Assembly (NCBI RefSeq): GCF_002914525.1
Contig: NZ_LODW01000049.1
Span: 62,001-126,000 of the forward strand
Direction: 5' to 3'
DNA length: 64,000 bases
Source of the DNA: Rhizobium hidalgonense
GTDB lineage: Bacteria > Pseudomonadota > Alphaproteobacteria > Rhizobiales > Rhizobiaceae
In this document: positions 20,372 through 30,580 of the stretch, piece by piece
Position numbering within the stretch: the stretch's first letter is position 1
How the letters are laid out: each line of letters begins with the position of its first letter
The notes under the pieces: generated by a model
Told to the model about the DNA's origin: nothing
Databases searched by the model: none
What the model saw: the letters and a program-made list of their open reading frames with translations, nothing else
Program-made: the position numbers and the translations under genes

Positions 20372-21781
20372 TCAGGCAGCCTTGGCCGGGAAGATCATGC
20401 TGACAGTCAAGCCGCGCTGTCCGGGCCTGTCGGGATCGGTATCGGAGAGCTCCAGCCGACCATTGTGCAGCTCCATGACCGCTTCGACAAGCGAAAGCCC
20501 GAGCCCGGTCCCCGGCTTCGAACGGCTTTCATCGAGGCGAACGAAGCGCTTAACCACATCGTCGCGCCTGTCGGCCGGAACACCCGGCCCATGGTCGGCG
20601 ACCGAAAGGCAGATCCCATCCGGATGGCGGGCAAGCTTCAGCGACACCGTGCCCGCCCCTTCGGTATCGGAGGAATATTTGATGGCATTGTCGAGCAAGT
20701 TGAAGATTGCCTGGCCGATCAACTCGCGGTTACCCTGCACCTCGACGCCCGGTTCGACGCTGGCGCTGAGGCCAAGCCCGGCTTCCTCGGCCGCCGGTTC
20801 GTAAAGCTCGGCGCTGTCGGAGACGATCGCCGAAAGTTCGACAGGCGACATCTCGGCGGCGACCGACCCGGCCTCGACGCGGGAGATCATCAGCAGCGCG
20901 TTGAAGGTACGGATCAACTGGTCGGATTCGGAAATAATGCCTTCGAGCGCAGTGCGCCGCGTCTCGCCATCGCCGAGATCGAGCGCATCGGCAGCCTTGT
21001 TGCGCAGCCGCGTCAGCGGCGTCTTGAGATCATGGGCGATATTGTCGGAGACCTGCCGCAGACCCTCGTTCAGTTTCTCGATGCGCTCCAGCATGGTATT
21101 CAAAGACATGGACAGGCGGTCGAATTCATCGCCAGAGCCGCCGACCGGCAGGCGCTGAGAGAGATCGCCGGCCATGATTTTCTTGCTGGCATCCGACATG
21201 CGGTCGATGCGTTTCAGCGCATTTCGGCCGATGGCGAACCAGATGATGATGGCGCCAAGTCCCATGATCGCCAAGGCCACCATCAGCGCCTGGCGCACCA
21301 AGAGACGGAAACGCTCGGGATCGCCGAGGTCGCGGCCGATCAGGATCCGCAAGCCGTTGTCGAGCACGAAGATATTGGCGATCGCCTTATGGCGGCGCTC
21401 GACGCCGCTGTCGGTATAACGCTGGTAGCTGAAGGGTGCCGAGGCCCAGCCGATTTCCTCGAAAACGCCAGGCTGCACCGAGGCGACGTTGCCGGCGAGA
21501 ATATCGCCCGAGGGGCCGGCGATGACATAGAGATTGGCGCCCGGCTGGCGGGCGCGCCGCTCCATCGTGCGCAGCAGAAGGTTCATGCCGCCGCTATCAT
21601 AGGCGCGCTGCACCTGCTCCACCTCCTGCTTGACGGCGTCGCGGATCTGGCCGGTCAGCAGCCGTTCCGACATCGCCGTCACATAGAAGACGAGCGTCGC
21701 GGCGCAGATGGCGAAAAGCAGGATATAGAGTGCCGAAAGGCGGACTGCGGTGGACTTGAATAGAACCCTGAAGCGGCTCAT
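20372..21781 (-). CDS. Sensor histidine kinase (HAMP, EnvZ/QseC type)
   Basis: The 469-residue kinase has TM1 at about 10-32, a periplasmic sensor region, TM2 at about 160-182, a HAMP linker (RIDRMSDASKKIMAGDLSQR), HisKA with H250 in DNIAHDLKTPLTRLRNKA, and HATPase_c (NLLDNAIKYSS; DHGPGVP; GTGLGLSLVEAVM). Its start codon overlaps the response-regulator stop by 4 nt, so the two are translated together as a cognate pair. The pair lies directly downstream of degP on the same strand, which suggests an envelope-related stimulus, but the ligand is unknown. Confidence 0.94.
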   Translation of the reverse strand: MSRFRVLFKSTAVRLSALYILLFAICAATLVFYVTAMSERLLTGQIRDAVKQEVEQVQRAYDSGGMNLLLRTMERRARQPGANLYVIAGPSGDILAGNVASVQPGVFEEIGWASAPFSYQRYTDSGVERRHKAIANIFVLDNGLRILIGRDLGDPERFRLLVRQALMVALAIMGLGAIIIWFAIGRNALKRIDRMSDASKKIMAGDLSQRLPVGGSGDEFDRLSMSLNTMLERIEKLNEGLRQVSDNIAHDLKTPLTRLRNKAADALDLGDGETRRTALEGIISESDQLIRTFNALLMISRVEAGSVAAEMSPVELSAIVSDSAELYEPAAEEAGLGLSASVEPGVEVQGNRELIGQAIFNLLDNAIKYSSDTEGAGTVSLKLARHPDGICLSVADHGPGVPADRRDDVVKRFVRLDESRSKPGTGLGLSLVEAVMELHNGRLELSDTDPDRPGQRGLTVSMIFPAKAA

Positions 21782-22524
21782 CCCTCGTCCTTGATCATGT
21801 ACCCCGCGCCCCTGATGGTCTTCAGGAGCGGCTGGCTGTAGTCCTTCTCGATCTTCGAGCGCAGGCGCGAGACGTGGACGTCGATGACGTTGGTCTGCGG
21901 GTCGAAGTGATAGTCCCAGACGTTTTCGAGCAGCATGGTGCGGGTCACCACCTGGCCGGCATTCTTCATCAGATATTCGAGCAGGCGGAATTCGCGCGGC
22001 TGCAGGGGGATTTCCTTGCCGCCGCGACGCACCTCGTGGGAGAGCCGGTCGAGTTCGAGATCGGCGACGCGATAGACGACGTCCTGATCCGGCGTGCCCT
22101 TGCGCCGGCCGAGCACCTCGACGCGGGCCAGCAACTCGCTGAAGGCATAGGGCTTCGGCAGATAGTCGTCGCCGCCGGCGCGAAGGCCAGTGACGCGGTC
22201 ATCGACCTGGCCGAGGGCCGAAAGAATGAGAACAGGTGTATGGATCGCCTTGCGGCGCAGCTCGCTGATGACGGAGAGCCCATCGCGGCGCGGCAGCATG
22301 CGGTCGATGACGATGACGTCGTAGGTATTTTCCGACCCCATGAACAGGCCGGCCTCGCCGTCGCTGGCGTGATCGGCGACGATGCCCGCCTCGCGAAAGG
22401 CTTTCGTGAGGTAGACGGCGGCTTCGAGATCATCTTCGATGATGAGAATCTTCATGCGGCCGACATTACCCACCGGCTGCGTTTCGGCAAGGCTCAAAGC
22501 ATCTTCCTGCGGGGCGGCGCTCAT
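21778..22524 (-). CDS. OmpR-family response regulator
   Basis: This 248-residue regulator has a receiver domain starting MKILIIEDD (acidic pocket, phospho-acceptor D74 in VIDRMLPRRDG) and a C-terminal winged-helix DNA-binding domain (LQPREFRLLEYLMKNAGQVV; VIDVHVSRLRSKI). I chose the ATG at 22524 because AAGGA lies 8 nt before it. This adds a 23-residue acidic leader before the receiver; the alternative ATG at 22455 would start exactly at MKILIIED but has only a weak GGTGGG site. Its gene is 75 nt downstream of degP and overlaps the kinase gene. Confidence 0.93.
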   Translation of the reverse strand: MSAAPQEDALSLAETQPVGNVGRMKILIIEDDLEAAVYLTKAFREAGIVADHASDGEAGLFMGSENTYDVIVIDRMLPRRDGLSVISELRRKAIHTPVLILSALGQVDDRVTGLRAGGDDYLPKPYAFSELLARVEVLGRRKGTPDQDVVYRVADLELDRLSHEVRRGGKEIPLQPREFRLLEYLMKNAGQVVTRTMLLENVWDYHFDPQTNVIDVHVSRLRSKIEKDYSQPLLKTIRGAGYMIKDEG

Positions 22525-22599
22525 CGCGATCATCCTTGAAAATCAGAACAATCGAGCCGCGCGGGTTTTCGCCCGCACGGCTCCGGTTTTCTTAAAAAT

Positions 22600-24198
22600 T
22601 CAGCCCTGGCCGTTGATCGGAAGCGCAACGAAGCGGCTTCCTTCGCTGGACTGGATCTGGAACAGCGCCCTTGTGCGGCCGTCCTTCTTCGCCTGGTTCA
22701 GCACCTTGACGATATCGGCGGCGCTGGAGACTTCCTGGTTGTTGACCGATGTGATCTTCTCGCCTTCCTTAATGCCCTTGTCGGCAGCGTCGGAGTCCGG
22801 GTCGATGCCGGTGATCGCCAGGCCTTTGCCGTCATCGGAAGGACCAACCGTCAGGCCGAGATCGGCAAGCGCCTTTTCGGACGCCGGTGCCTCAGGCTGC
22901 TGCGGCTGGCTGTTTTCATCGGCAGAAGCATCCTTCTGGTCGGCCGGCAGGGTGCCGAGTTCGACGGTCAGGGACTGGGCCTTGCCGGCGCGCCAGACCG
23001 ATAGCTCGGCCTTGCTGCCCGGCTGCATCGCACCGATGCGGCGGCTGAGATCACGTGCATCCTTGATCGTTTCACCGTTCAGCGCGGTGACGACGTCGCC
23101 GGCCTTCATACCGGCCTTGTCACCCGGCGATCCCGCCTGCGGGGCGACGACGAGGGCGCCGCTCGGCTCGGAAAGGCCGATGGATTCGGCGATGTCCTTG
23201 GTCACGGGCTGGATCTGGACACCCAGCCAGCCACGCGAAACTTGGCCGTCCTTCATCAGATCGGCGACGACATCCCTGGCGGTCGAAGCGGGAATGGCGA
23301 AGGCGATGCCGACGCTGCCGCCGGACGGCGAGAAGATCGCCGTGTTGATGCCGACGACTTCACCGCTGAGGTTGAAGGTCGGACCGCCGGAGTTGCCGCG
23401 GTTCACGGCGGCATCCACCTGCAGGTAATCGTCATAGGGGCCGGAGCCGATATCGCGGCCGCGGGCCGAAACGATGCCCGCGGTGACGGTGCCGCCGAGG
23501 CCGAAGGGATTGCCGACAGCGACGACCCAGTCGCCGACGCGGACATTGTTGTCATCGGCCCAGTTGACATAGGTGAACTTCTTGCCCTTGCCGTCGACCT
23601 TCAAGACAGCGAGGTCGGTGCGCGGATCCTTGCCGATCAGCTTGGCATCGAGCTCGGTGCCATCATTCATGACGGCGACGAAGGCCTGGCCATCGGAAAC
23701 GACGTGGTTGTTGGTGACGATATAGCCGTCCTCGGAGATGAAGAAGCCTGAGCCCTGAGCGACCGGACGCAGACGGCCCTTGCCGCCGGGGCCATTCGGG
23801 CCGCCCGGACCACCGGGGCCGTTCTGGCCGAAGCGCCGCTGATGGCCCTGCTGGTCATTCGGCTCCTGGCCGAACTGCTTGAAGAAGCGCTTCAGCGGAT
23901 GATCGTCGGGAAGATCGTCGAAGCCGCGGCCGTTGAAATCGAAGGAGAAGCCGTCATTGTTGTCGGAGACGGGATTGACGCGGTTTTCGACGCGAACCGA
24001 AACAACGGCCGGGGAAACGGCATCGACGACATTCGCGAAGCTCGGCACGGCAGGCGCCTGAACCTTGACGGCTTCAGCGTAAGACCGGGTGATTTCGAGC
24101 GGAACGCCGGTTGCGAGCACAGCGGCTGCAATACCGGCAACGGTAGAAGCCTTGAGCACGGTGGCGAGGGACGGACGTCCGTTGAAATTCTTGAGCAT
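22600..24198 (-). CDS. degP: Periplasmic serine endoprotease, Do/DegP family
   Basis: The 532-residue protein has a signal peptide (hydrophobic core about 15-32), a trypsin-like domain with intact triad H165 (NNHVVS), D195 (RTDLAVLKV) and S270 (RGNSGGPTFN), and two PDZ domains (about 300-390, and the last 95 residues). A Gly/Pro-rich insert (GPGGPGGPNGPGGKG) lies in the LA loop region. DegP degrades or refolds misfolded envelope proteins. The start follows AGAAGGTG. Upstream on the minus strand there is a CTATAT -10-like box (24267-24262) and a CCGGCG/CGCCGG stem in the leader. It sits downstream of the ccm operon, as in other rhizobia. Confidence 0.96.
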   Translation of the reverse strand: MLKNFNGRPSLATVLKASTVAGIAAAVLATGVPLEITRSYAEAVKVQAPAVPSFANVVDAVSPAVVSVRVENRVNPVSDNNDGFSFDFNGRGFDDLPDDHPLKRFFKQFGQEPNDQQGHQRRFGQNGPGGPGGPNGPGGKGRLRPVAQGSGFFISEDGYIVTNNHVVSDGQAFVAVMNDGTELDAKLIGKDPRTDLAVLKVDGKGKKFTYVNWADDNNVRVGDWVVAVGNPFGLGGTVTAGIVSARGRDIGSGPYDDYLQVDAAVNRGNSGGPTFNLSGEVVGINTAIFSPSGGSVGIAFAIPASTARDVVADLMKDGQVSRGWLGVQIQPVTKDIAESIGLSEPSGALVVAPQAGSPGDKAGMKAGDVVTALNGETIKDARDLSRRIGAMQPGSKAELSVWRAGKAQSLTVELGTLPADQKDASADENSQPQQPEAPASEKALADLGLTVGPSDDGKGLAITGIDPDSDAADKGIKEGEKITSVNNQEVSSAADIVKVLNQAKKDGRTRALFQIQSSEGSRFVALPINGQG

Positions 24199-24442
24199 TG
24201 GAGCACCTTCTCTTGTTCTTAGTTCTCAGACCGGCGACGCCGGATCAGTCGATGAATGAAGATATAGGATGCCGCACCTTACTGCGAACTGTCCGGCCGA
24301 TGAAAAGTTGGTAATGTTTGCAATGTTTGGCAAAGGGCTGAGTGCAGATGGCCTCAGCCGCGCCGGCCTGGGGCTCCGAAATTCTGCGCTCCGCGCGCTG
24401 CTTTCCTGCCGGAGGGGCGCGGCCGGAATTGCTGGCGGCCGA

Positions 24443-24898
24443 TTATTTCTTCAACAGCTCGGTCAGTTGCGCCTGCTCCTCCGCCGTCAGCTTGCTGCCC
24501 GTCGGCTTTCCGGCCCTCCTGCGGGCAAGGAAGAGCAGCGACAGGCCGCCGGCGAGCACCAGCAGTACCGGGGCGCCCCAGAGCAGGCCCGTCTTCATGC
24601 TGAAACGCGGTTTCAGCAGCACGAACTCACCGTAGCGCGAGACGATATAATTCAGCACCGCCTCGTCGCTGTCGCCATCGGTGATGCGCTCGCGCACCAG
24701 CAGGCGCAGATCCTTGGCCAGATCGGCGTTGGAATCATCGATCGACTGGTTCTGGCAGACCATGCAACGCAGTTCCGCCGAAAGGGCGCGGGCGCGCGCC
24801 TCTAGCGCCGGGTCGGCCAGCACTTCGTCGGGATTGACGGCGAAGGCGGGTGCGGCCATCAGCATCATTGCCAAAACCAGGAAGAGGCACCGGATCAT
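24443..24898 (-). CDS. ccmH: Cytochrome c maturation protein CcmH (CycL)
   Basis: This 151-residue protein has a signal peptide ([20 protein letters not shown]), the redox motif C45-M-V-C48 in [11 protein letters not shown], and a C-terminal membrane anchor (about 104-125). CcmH keeps apocytochrome haem-binding cysteines reduced and hands the apoprotein to CcmF. The ATG at 24898 overlaps the ccmF stop by 4 nt, so it is the last gene of the ccmI-E-F-H operon. Confidence 0.95.
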   Translation of the reverse strand: MIRCLFLVLAMMLMAAPAFAVNPDEVLADPALEARARALSAELRCMVCQNQSIDDSNADLAKDLRLLVRERITDGDSDEAVLNYIVSRYGEFVLLKPRFSMKTGLLWGAPVLLVLAGGLSLLFLARRRAGKPTGSKLTAEEQAQLTELLKK

Positions 24899-26883
24899 TC
24901 GGCTGGCCCCAGCGCCGGTCGCGTCTGCTTCGCCTTGCGGCGCGGCGCGCCGACGCGCAGGCGGCGGTCGCTGAGCGAGACGAGGCCGCCGAAGGCCATG
25001 AGCACAGCGCCGCCCCAGATGCACAGGATGAACGGCTTCCACCAGATGCGCACGACGATGCCGCCGTCCTTGGTGGCGTCGCCGAGCGAGACGTAGAGCT
25101 GGCTGAGCCCGAAGGTCAGGATGCCTGCCTCGGTCGTCGGCATTTGGCGGGCGGTGTAAAGGCGCTTGGCCGACCAGGTGTCGGCAACCGCAACACCGGC
25201 GCGCCGGACGGCGAAGTGGCCGCGCTCCTCGGTATAGTTCGGCCCGGTCGCCGGCTGCATGCCGTCGAAATGCAGGCTGTAGCCGCCGGCATCGGTCGTC
25301 GCGCCGGGCTTCATCTCGATGACGTGCTCGGTCTGAAAGGTCGTGACCGCGACGATGCCGAGTACGGTGACGCCGAGCCCGGCATGGGCGAGCGCAGAAC
25401 CGAAGGCCGAACGCGGCAGGCCGGTAAAGCGGCGCCAGGCGACATTGCCCGCCACTTTGCCGATGCCGGCGCGATACCAGAGATCGGCAGCCGCGCCGAG
25501 GACCAGGAATAGCCCGGCCGCCAATCCGAGCACCGACAGCACCGGCCCGCCCTGTTCGAGATAGAAGAAGATCAGTGCCGCCGTAAAGGCGAGACCCGCA
25601 ACGACGTAGAGCCGCTGAAAGGCGCCGAGCAGATCGCCGCGCTTCCAGGCGAGCAGGGGCCCGAAGGGCACGATGACGATCAGCGGCGCCATCAAGAGGC
25701 CGAAGGTCAGGTTGAAGAAGGGCGGCCCGACGGAAATCTTGTCGCCGGTGATCGTCTCCAGCAGTAGCGGATAGAGCGTGCCTGTCAGCACCGTGCCGCA
25801 GGCAACCGTCAGTATCAGATTGTTGACAACAAGCGCGCCCTCGCGCGAAATCGGCGCAAACAGCCCGCCGGCCGACAGCTTCGGCGCGCGGAAGGCAAAC
25901 AGCGACAGCGCCCCGCCGATAAAGATCAGCAGGATACAGAGAATGAAGACGCCGCGGCTTGGGTCGCTGGCAAAGGCATGCACCGAGGTCAGCACGCCGG
26001 AGCGGACCAGGAAGGTGCCCATCAGCGACAGCGAGAAGGTGAGGATGGCGAGCAGCACCGTCCAGATCTTCAGCGCCTCGCGCTTTTCCATAACGAGCGC
26101 TGAATGCAGCAATGCGGTGCCGGCGAGCCAGGGCATGAAAGAGGCGTTTTCCACCGGGTCCCAGAACCACCAGCCGCCCCAGCCGAGTTCGTAGTAGGCC
26201 CAGTAGGAGCCCATGGCGATGCCAAGCGTCAGGAAGGTCCAGGCGGCCAGCGTCCAGGGCCGCACCCAGCGAGCCCAGGCGGCGTCGATGCGCCCTTCGA
26301 TCAGGGCAGCAACCGCAAAGGAGAAGCAGACGGAGAAGCCGACATAACCGAGATAGAGCAGCGGCGGGTGGATCGCCAGACCGACATCCTGCAGGACGGG
26401 ATTGAGATCGCGGCCCTCGGCCGGGGCCGGATCGAGTCGCAGGAAGGGATTGGAAGTGAGCAGAATGAACAGCGTGAAAGCGACCGAAATCCAGGCCTGC
26501 ACGGAAAGTACATTGGCCTTCAGCGTCTCCGGCAGGTTGCGACCGAAGACGGCGACGAGCGCGCTGAACAGCGTCAGGATCAATAGCCAGAGCATCATCG
26601 ATCCCTCGTGATTGCCCCAGACGCCGGAATATTTGTAGATCAGCGGCACCAGCGAATGCGAATTCTCCCAGACGTTCTCGACGGAAAAATCCGAGACGAC
26701 ATGGGCATAGGTCAAGACGCCGAAGGCGAAGGCGACGAGCGAAAACATCGCCAGCGAACCAATCGTCGCCACATCCATCATCGCCCGGTCATGGCGGCGG
26801 GCGCCCAACGCCGGCACGATCGAGAGGATGAGCGCCGTTGCGAGCGCCAATACCAGAGCGTAATGGCCGATCTCGATGATCAT
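24895..26883 (-). CDS. ccmF: Haem lyase subunit CcmF (CycK)
   Basis: The 662-residue polytopic membrane protein carries the WWD haem-handling motif ([20 protein letters not shown], about 234-253), conserved histidines including H61 and [10 protein letters not shown] near 172, and about 14 membrane helices. With CcmH and CcmI it attaches haem, delivered by CcmE, to c-type cytochromes in the periplasm. It overlaps both neighbours by 4 nt. The length matches the family. Confidence 0.97.
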   Translation of the reverse strand: MIIEIGHYALVLALATALILSIVPALGARRHDRAMMDVATIGSLAMFSLVAFAFGVLTYAHVVSDFSVENVWENSHSLVPLIYKYSGVWGNHEGSMMLWLLILTLFSALVAVFGRNLPETLKANVLSVQAWISVAFTLFILLTSNPFLRLDPAPAEGRDLNPVLQDVGLAIHPPLLYLGYVGFSVCFSFAVAALIEGRIDAAWARWVRPWTLAAWTFLTLGIAMGSYWAYYELGWGGWWFWDPVENASFMPWLAGTALLHSALVMEKREALKIWTVLLAILTFSLSLMGTFLVRSGVLTSVHAFASDPSRGVFILCILLIFIGGALSLFAFRAPKLSAGGLFAPISREGALVVNNLILTVACGTVLTGTLYPLLLETITGDKISVGPPFFNLTFGLLMAPLIVIVPFGPLLAWKRGDLLGAFQRLYVVAGLAFTAALIFFYLEQGGPVLSVLGLAAGLFLVLGAAADLWYRAGIGKVAGNVAWRRFTGLPRSAFGSALAHAGLGVTVLGIVAVTTFQTEHVIEMKPGATTDAGGYSLHFDGMQPATGPNYTEERGHFAVRRAGVAVADTWSAKRLYTARQMPTTEAGILTFGLSQLYVSLGDATKDGGIVVRIWWKPFILCIWGGAVLMAFGGLVSLSDRRLRVGAPRRKAKQTRPALGPAE

Positions 26884-27377
26884 TGCGTGGCTTTCGCTTC
26901 CTGGGCTTTATTTTCTTTCCCCGGGCTTTCCTGCCCTTGGCCTTCTTTCCACAGCCCCTGCTGCTTCAGCCTGTCGGCTACATCTTTCGGCATATAGGTC
27001 TCGTCATGTTTGGCAAGCACGGTGTCGGCAACGAAGACGTTGGTCCCGGCGCTAAACATGCCTTCGGTGACGACGCCCTGCCCTTCGCGGAAGAGATCGG
27101 GCAGGATGCCGGTATATTGAACCTTCACGGCATTGGTGCTGCTATCGGTGACGGCAAATTCCACGGTCGAGCCAGCGCCGCGCACGACGCTGCCCTCTCC
27201 CACCAGGCCGCCGAGCCGGATACGGGTTTCCGGCGCCACCGGCGTCTTTGCCAGATCGGCCGGCATGTAGAAATAGGCGACCGACTGATTGAAGGCGAAC
27301 ATGACAAGCAGCACGGCGGCGGCAATGAAGCCCATGCCGCCTGTGATCACCGCCAGGCGCTTCTGCTTGCGCGTCAT
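26880..27377 (-). CDS. ccmE: Haem chaperone CcmE (CycJ)
   Basis: The 165-residue protein has an N-terminal anchor (about 8-29), an OB-fold periplasmic domain, and the haem-binding H124-x-x-x-Y128 motif ([10 protein letters not shown]). It carries haem covalently from CcmC to CcmF. The Gln/Glu/Lys-rich tail after residue 135 is typical and poorly conserved. It overlaps ccmI and ccmF by 4 nt. CcmA-D are not in the window, as expected because rhizobia keep them elsewhere. Confidence 0.96.
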   Translation of the reverse strand: MTRKQKRLAVITGGMGFIAAAVLLVMFAFNQSVAYFYMPADLAKTPVAPETRIRLGGLVGEGSVVRGAGSTVEFAVTDSSTNAVKVQYTGILPDLFREGQGVVTEGMFSAGTNVFVADTVLAKHDETYMPKDVADRLKQQGLWKEGQGQESPGKENKAQEAKATQ

Positions 27378-28534
27378 TCCGTCACTCCTTCCGTGGCGAT
27401 GCCGAGCTCATTGGCAAGCGCCAGCAATTGCCTGCCCTGCTCGCTGCCCGCCGGAAAAGCAGCAAGCCCGCGTTTCAGGGCGCCGGCGGCGCGATCCTTA
27501 TCGTTCAAGACCGCGTAAGAGCGGACGAGCCGCATCCAGCCTTCAAAATTGTTCGGATCGACGCTGAGCTTGGCGTCGAGGCTCTCGACCATGCCGCGGA
27601 TCATCTGCTGCCGATCGCCGGTGCTCATATTCTCCGCCGCCGCCACATCTTGCTGCGTGGGATTGCCAGGGGCACTCGGATTGCCAGGGGCAGCCGGTTC
27701 GGCGTCCGGGGCAGCCGGCTCGCCGCCATTCATGGCGATATGCTGGTTGACCAGCGGCAGCCAGGGCGCTTCTGCTGGTGATTGTTTTGCCAGCGCCTCG
27801 AAGGCCCGGCGCGCTTCATCGGGCCGTCCCGCCTGCTCCATGCTAAGGGCGACATAGAAGCGGGCGCGCGGATTATTCGGTTCCAGCGTCAGCGATTGTT
27901 CAAGCACCCGACGCGCTTCCTCCGTCACTACGCCGTCGGAGACCGCCATCAGCGTCTCGGCCAGGCCATCGAGCCGGACCGGGCTTGGGCCAAGAAGGCG
28001 GATAGCATTGCGATAGGCGACCTGCGCGTCGTTCACGCGCATCGTGCGGAAATAGATCGGCGCCAGCACGTCCCAGCCCTTGCCGTCATCGGGACTTTGC
28101 GCCAGGTGCCGTTCCGCCTTGGCGATCAGCACCGCCACGTCGTTGCCGGGATTTTCCAGCCGCGCTTGCAGCGGCTGCGAGGGCAGGTCCGGCCTGCCGG
28201 TCGTCAAATAAAGACAGAGCCCGAGAAGGGGCAGAAGCAGAAGGACGAAGGCTTCGGTGAAACGGTGGTGCCGGGCGGGTTTCGGCGCCTCTTCCGGCTC
28301 GTCGGCAGAGACGGCGATCAGCCGCCGGCCGATTTCCGCCCGGGCATAATCAGCTTCTTCCGGCGTAATCAGTCCGCCATTCAGATCGCGGTCGAGTTCA
28401 CGCAGCTGGTCGCGATAGACCGCCGCATCGCCGACACGGCTATTCTCCGCCGCCTTCGCTCCGCGCAGAAGGGGGTAGAGCAGGATGGCGGCAACGGCTG
28501 CCGTCAAAGCGGCAACGAGAATCCAGAACAGCAT
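27374..28534 (-). CDS. ccmI: Cytochrome c biogenesis protein CcmI (CycH)
   Basis: The 386-residue protein has an N-terminal membrane helix ([20 protein letters not shown]), a cytoplasmic segment with a Leu/Arg-rich coiled coil, a second helix ([15 protein letters not shown], about 96-111), and a periplasmic TPR region (about 140-390). A Pro/Gly/Ala-rich insert with near-repeats ([19 protein letters not shown]) interrupts the TPR part near residue 275. CcmI binds apocytochrome c and presents it to CcmF/H. It is first gene of the operon, 98 bp from the lipoprotein gene. Confidence 0.95.
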   Translation of the reverse strand: MLFWILVAALTAAVAAILLYPLLRGAKAAENSRVGDAAVYRDQLRELDRDLNGGLITPEEADYARAEIGRRLIAVSADEPEEAPKPARHHRFTEAFVLLLLPLLGLCLYLTTGRPDLPSQPLQARLENPGNDVAVLIAKAERHLAQSPDDGKGWDVLAPIYFRTMRVNDAQVAYRNAIRLLGPSPVRLDGLAETLMAVSDGVVTEEARRVLEQSLTLEPNNPRARFYVALSMEQAGRPDEARRAFEALAKQSPAEAPWLPLVNQHIAMNGGEPAAPDAEPAAPGNPSAPGNPTQQDVAAAENMSTGDRQQMIRGMVESLDAKLSVDPNNFEGWMRLVRSYAVLNDKDRAAGALKRGLAAFPAGSEQGRQLLALANELGIATEGVTE

Positions 28535-28559
28535 ATCGGCCCAAATACGCGAAGCGCGC

Positions 28560-28590
28560 CGTCATTCCAACTGCCAAAGCCGGAATGACG
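28560..28590. repeat. 9-bp inverted repeat between ccmI and the lipoprotein gene
   Basis: CGTCATTCC (28560-28568) and GGAATGACG (28582-28590) are perfect complements around a 13-nt loop. The hairpin can serve as 3' end of the lipoprotein transcript, both neighbours being on the minus strand. CGTCATTCC-type arms also occur as dispersed repeats in proteobacterial genomes, so an intergenic repeat element is an alternative. Confidence 0.5.
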
Positions 28591-28632
28591 AAGATTTGAG
28601 GCTATTGGCCGCAATTCGGAACGGAAATCGTC

Positions 28633-29058
28633 TCAACCGAGTGGCGACCAGCTGCCGTCCTCGTTGCGGCAGGCAGCGCCCCGCACCACGGTGTCCTTGC
28701 CGTCGACGGTCAGCGTATGGGTGTATTGCCGGCAGTTCTGCGAACCGACCTGATAGGGTGCTGCGGCGACAACCTTGCCAGTGACGTCCTTGCCGGTCCA
28801 CAGCGTCGGCTGGCCGACGGCGGCACCTTCCAGCGCCCGATATTCCGCCTCGAGCGCCCGCTGCCTGTCGCTGTCGCTCAAGTTTACGCCGCTGCGGCCG
28901 ACAAGGCCGCCCTGCAGCGCAGTGAGGAAGGCGGCTGAGGCCGAGGGCTTGCTCGAAAAAATGCCGCGCGAAGCGGCACCCTTCGTCGTCGTGCAGCCGG
29001 TGAGCGCGACGGCGACGAGAAGAGCGGAAGCGATCATGCCTTGCGAGCGTAAAATCAT
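28633..29058 (-). CDS. Small outer-membrane-type lipoprotein (surface antigen-like)
   Basis: The 141-residue precursor has a lipoprotein signal ending in the lipobox LTGC (Cys about 22). The mature part has a helical linker (SDSDRQRALEAEYRALEGA) and a C-terminal beta-rich domain with two cysteines (GSQNCRQYTHTLTVDGKDTV; GAACRNEDGSW). This resembles the rickettsial 17-kDa-antigen/RT0821-type domain common in Rhizobiales. It is probably a structural or stress-related envelope protein; specific function is not known. An internal ATG at codon 8 is an alternative start. Confidence 0.8.
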   Translation of the reverse strand: MILRSQGMIASALLVAVALTGCTTTKGAASRGIFSSKPSASAAFLTALQGGLVGRSGVNLSDSDRQRALEAEYRALEGAAVGQPTLWTGKDVTGKVVAAAPYQVGSQNCRQYTHTLTVDGKDTVVRGAACRNEDGSWSPLG

Positions 29059-29176
29059 TGCGTCGAACCACGATCAGGGGTCAATTTCAGCCGATCGAAG
29101 TGCAGCGTCCCCGTGTCAGCATTAAGGCAAAGCATGCTATACATTTGCCAGTATCTTTGTGACATCAAGCAGTTGC

Positions 29177-30580
29177 TCATGCAACATCCTTTGTGATGCC
29201 GGGCAGGATAAGCTTCGCCTTCAGCCCCCCCCATTCGCCGCGAGAAAGCTCGAGCCGTCCCTGATACTCACCGGAAATCTCGGTGACGATCGAGAGGCCG
29301 AGGCCGGTGCCGGGCTTGCTTTCGTCGAGCCGGCGGCCGCGCTTCAGCGCCTCGCGGATCTGATCGGGCTCCAGGCCGGGCCCGTCATCCTCGACGGCAA
29401 GCTCCACCCAGTGGCGCCGCGCGCTTGCCTCCGCTCCCTTGACGTCGTCGCCGGCCTCGACGGCCGAAAGCCGTACCTTGCTTTTGGCAAAACGCGCCGC
29501 ATTCTCCAGGAGATTGCCGACGGTTTCCTCGAGATCCTGCTGCTCCATGGCGACGGCCAGATGCGGCGGCGAGACGACGAGATCGAATTCGGTATCGACG
29601 TTCAGCCGGCGCATGACGCGCACTAGCCGCTCGAGCGCCGGTTCGGCATCGGTGCGGGCGAGCACGGATTCGCGCTGCGCGGCGATGCGCGCTCGGTTGA
29701 GATAGGATTGCACCTGCCCCTGCATCGATTCCGCCTGGCTGCGCACCAGTTCGCCATGGGATTTTTCGAGAACACGCGCCTCGTTGAGCAGAACGGCAAT
29801 CGGCGTCTTCAGAGAATGGGCGAGATTGCCGACCTGCATGCGCGCCCGCTCGACGATGCGGCGGTTGCTGTCGATCAGTGCGTTGACCTCGTTGGCGAGC
29901 GGCAGGATTTCGCGCGGGAAATCACCTTTCAATTGCTCGCTCTCGCCGGCGCGGATGCGCTCCAACGCGGCACGCGCCTTGTCGAGCGGCTTCAGGCCGT
30001 ACAGAATCGCCAGCGCATTGACGATCAGACTGCCGACGCCGAAACCGGCGAGCGCCAGATAGAGGCTATGGGAAAAGGTGCGCACGTCGTCTTCGACGAC
30101 ATCGACATTGCCGGTGACCCGCACGCGCGCCGCGCGCCCATCGGTATCGAGCACCACTTCGGTCTCGGCTACCTGGACGCGGTTACCAGAGGCATCCGTC
30201 ACTTGGTAATAGCGTTCGTAATTTTTGTCGAAGGGCGCTTCGACGACGGAGGGAACCGGAATGAGCGCCGAGCCGAGCGAGGGCGAGACCAGCGGCGCCG
30301 TCGTATAGGTACCGAGCGGTTCTACCACCCAATACCAGCCGGTCTTCGGCTGAGCAAACCGCAGGTCGCCGAGCTGCGGGCTTCCGCTCAACGCCCCCTG
30401 ATCGCCGATCGTCACCGAGTTGATGACGTTATAAAGCTGCGCGCGCAATAGATCCTGAAAACCACGTTCGGCGCTCTTGCGGTAGAGAGTGGAAATCAAC
30501 AGGCCGATCACGACAAGCGCCACCGTCGACCAGACCGTGGTCAGCAGCAAGACACGTGCGGTGAGCGACTTAATTCGCAT
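29177..30580 (-). CDS. feuQ: Sensor histidine kinase FeuQ
   Basis: The 467-residue kinase has TM1 at about 10-32, a large periplasmic sensor (about 35-170), TM2 at about 172-195, a HAMP-like linker, HisKA with H255 in VGNLAHSLKTPIAVLLNEAR and HATPase_c (NLLENAARFA; DDGPGLEP; GTGLGLSIV). The PhoQ-like architecture, the partner FeuP and the small upstream gene identify it as FeuQ. From published work, FeuPQ in Sinorhizobium controls cyclic glucan export and osmoadaptation, and was linked to iron uptake in R. leguminosarum. The start overlaps feuP by 11 nt. Confidence 0.9.
   Translation of the reverse strand: MRIKSLTARVLLLTTVWSTVALVVIGLLISTLYRKSAERGFQDLLRAQLYNVINSVTIGDQGALSGSPQLGDLRFAQPKTGWYWVVEPLGTYTTAPLVSPSLGSALIPVPSVVEAPFDKNYERYYQVTDASGNRVQVAETEVVLDTDGRAARVRVTGNVDVVEDDVRTFSHSLYLALAGFGVGSLIVNALAILYGLKPLDKARAALERIRAGESEQLKGDFPREILPLANEVNALIDSNRRIVERARMQVGNLAHSLKTPIAVLLNEARVLEKSHGELVRSQAESMQGQVQSYLNRARIAAQRESVLARTDAEPALERLVRVMRRLNVDTEFDLVVSPPHLAVAMEQQDLEETVGNLLENAARFAKSKVRLSAVEAGDDVKGAEASARRHWVELAVEDDGPGLEPDQIREALKRGRRLDESKPGTGLGLSIVTEISGEYQGRLELSRGEWGGLKAKLILPGITKDVA

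Noticed and set aside
18840..20804. 654-codon plus-strand frame opposite glnE
   Set aside because: Shadow of glnE; it also runs across the glnE start and into the kinase gene.
24443..26170. Long 575-codon minus frame ending with CcmH
   Set aside because: Only the last 151 codons are CcmH; the upstream part is an out-of-frame reading of ccmF.
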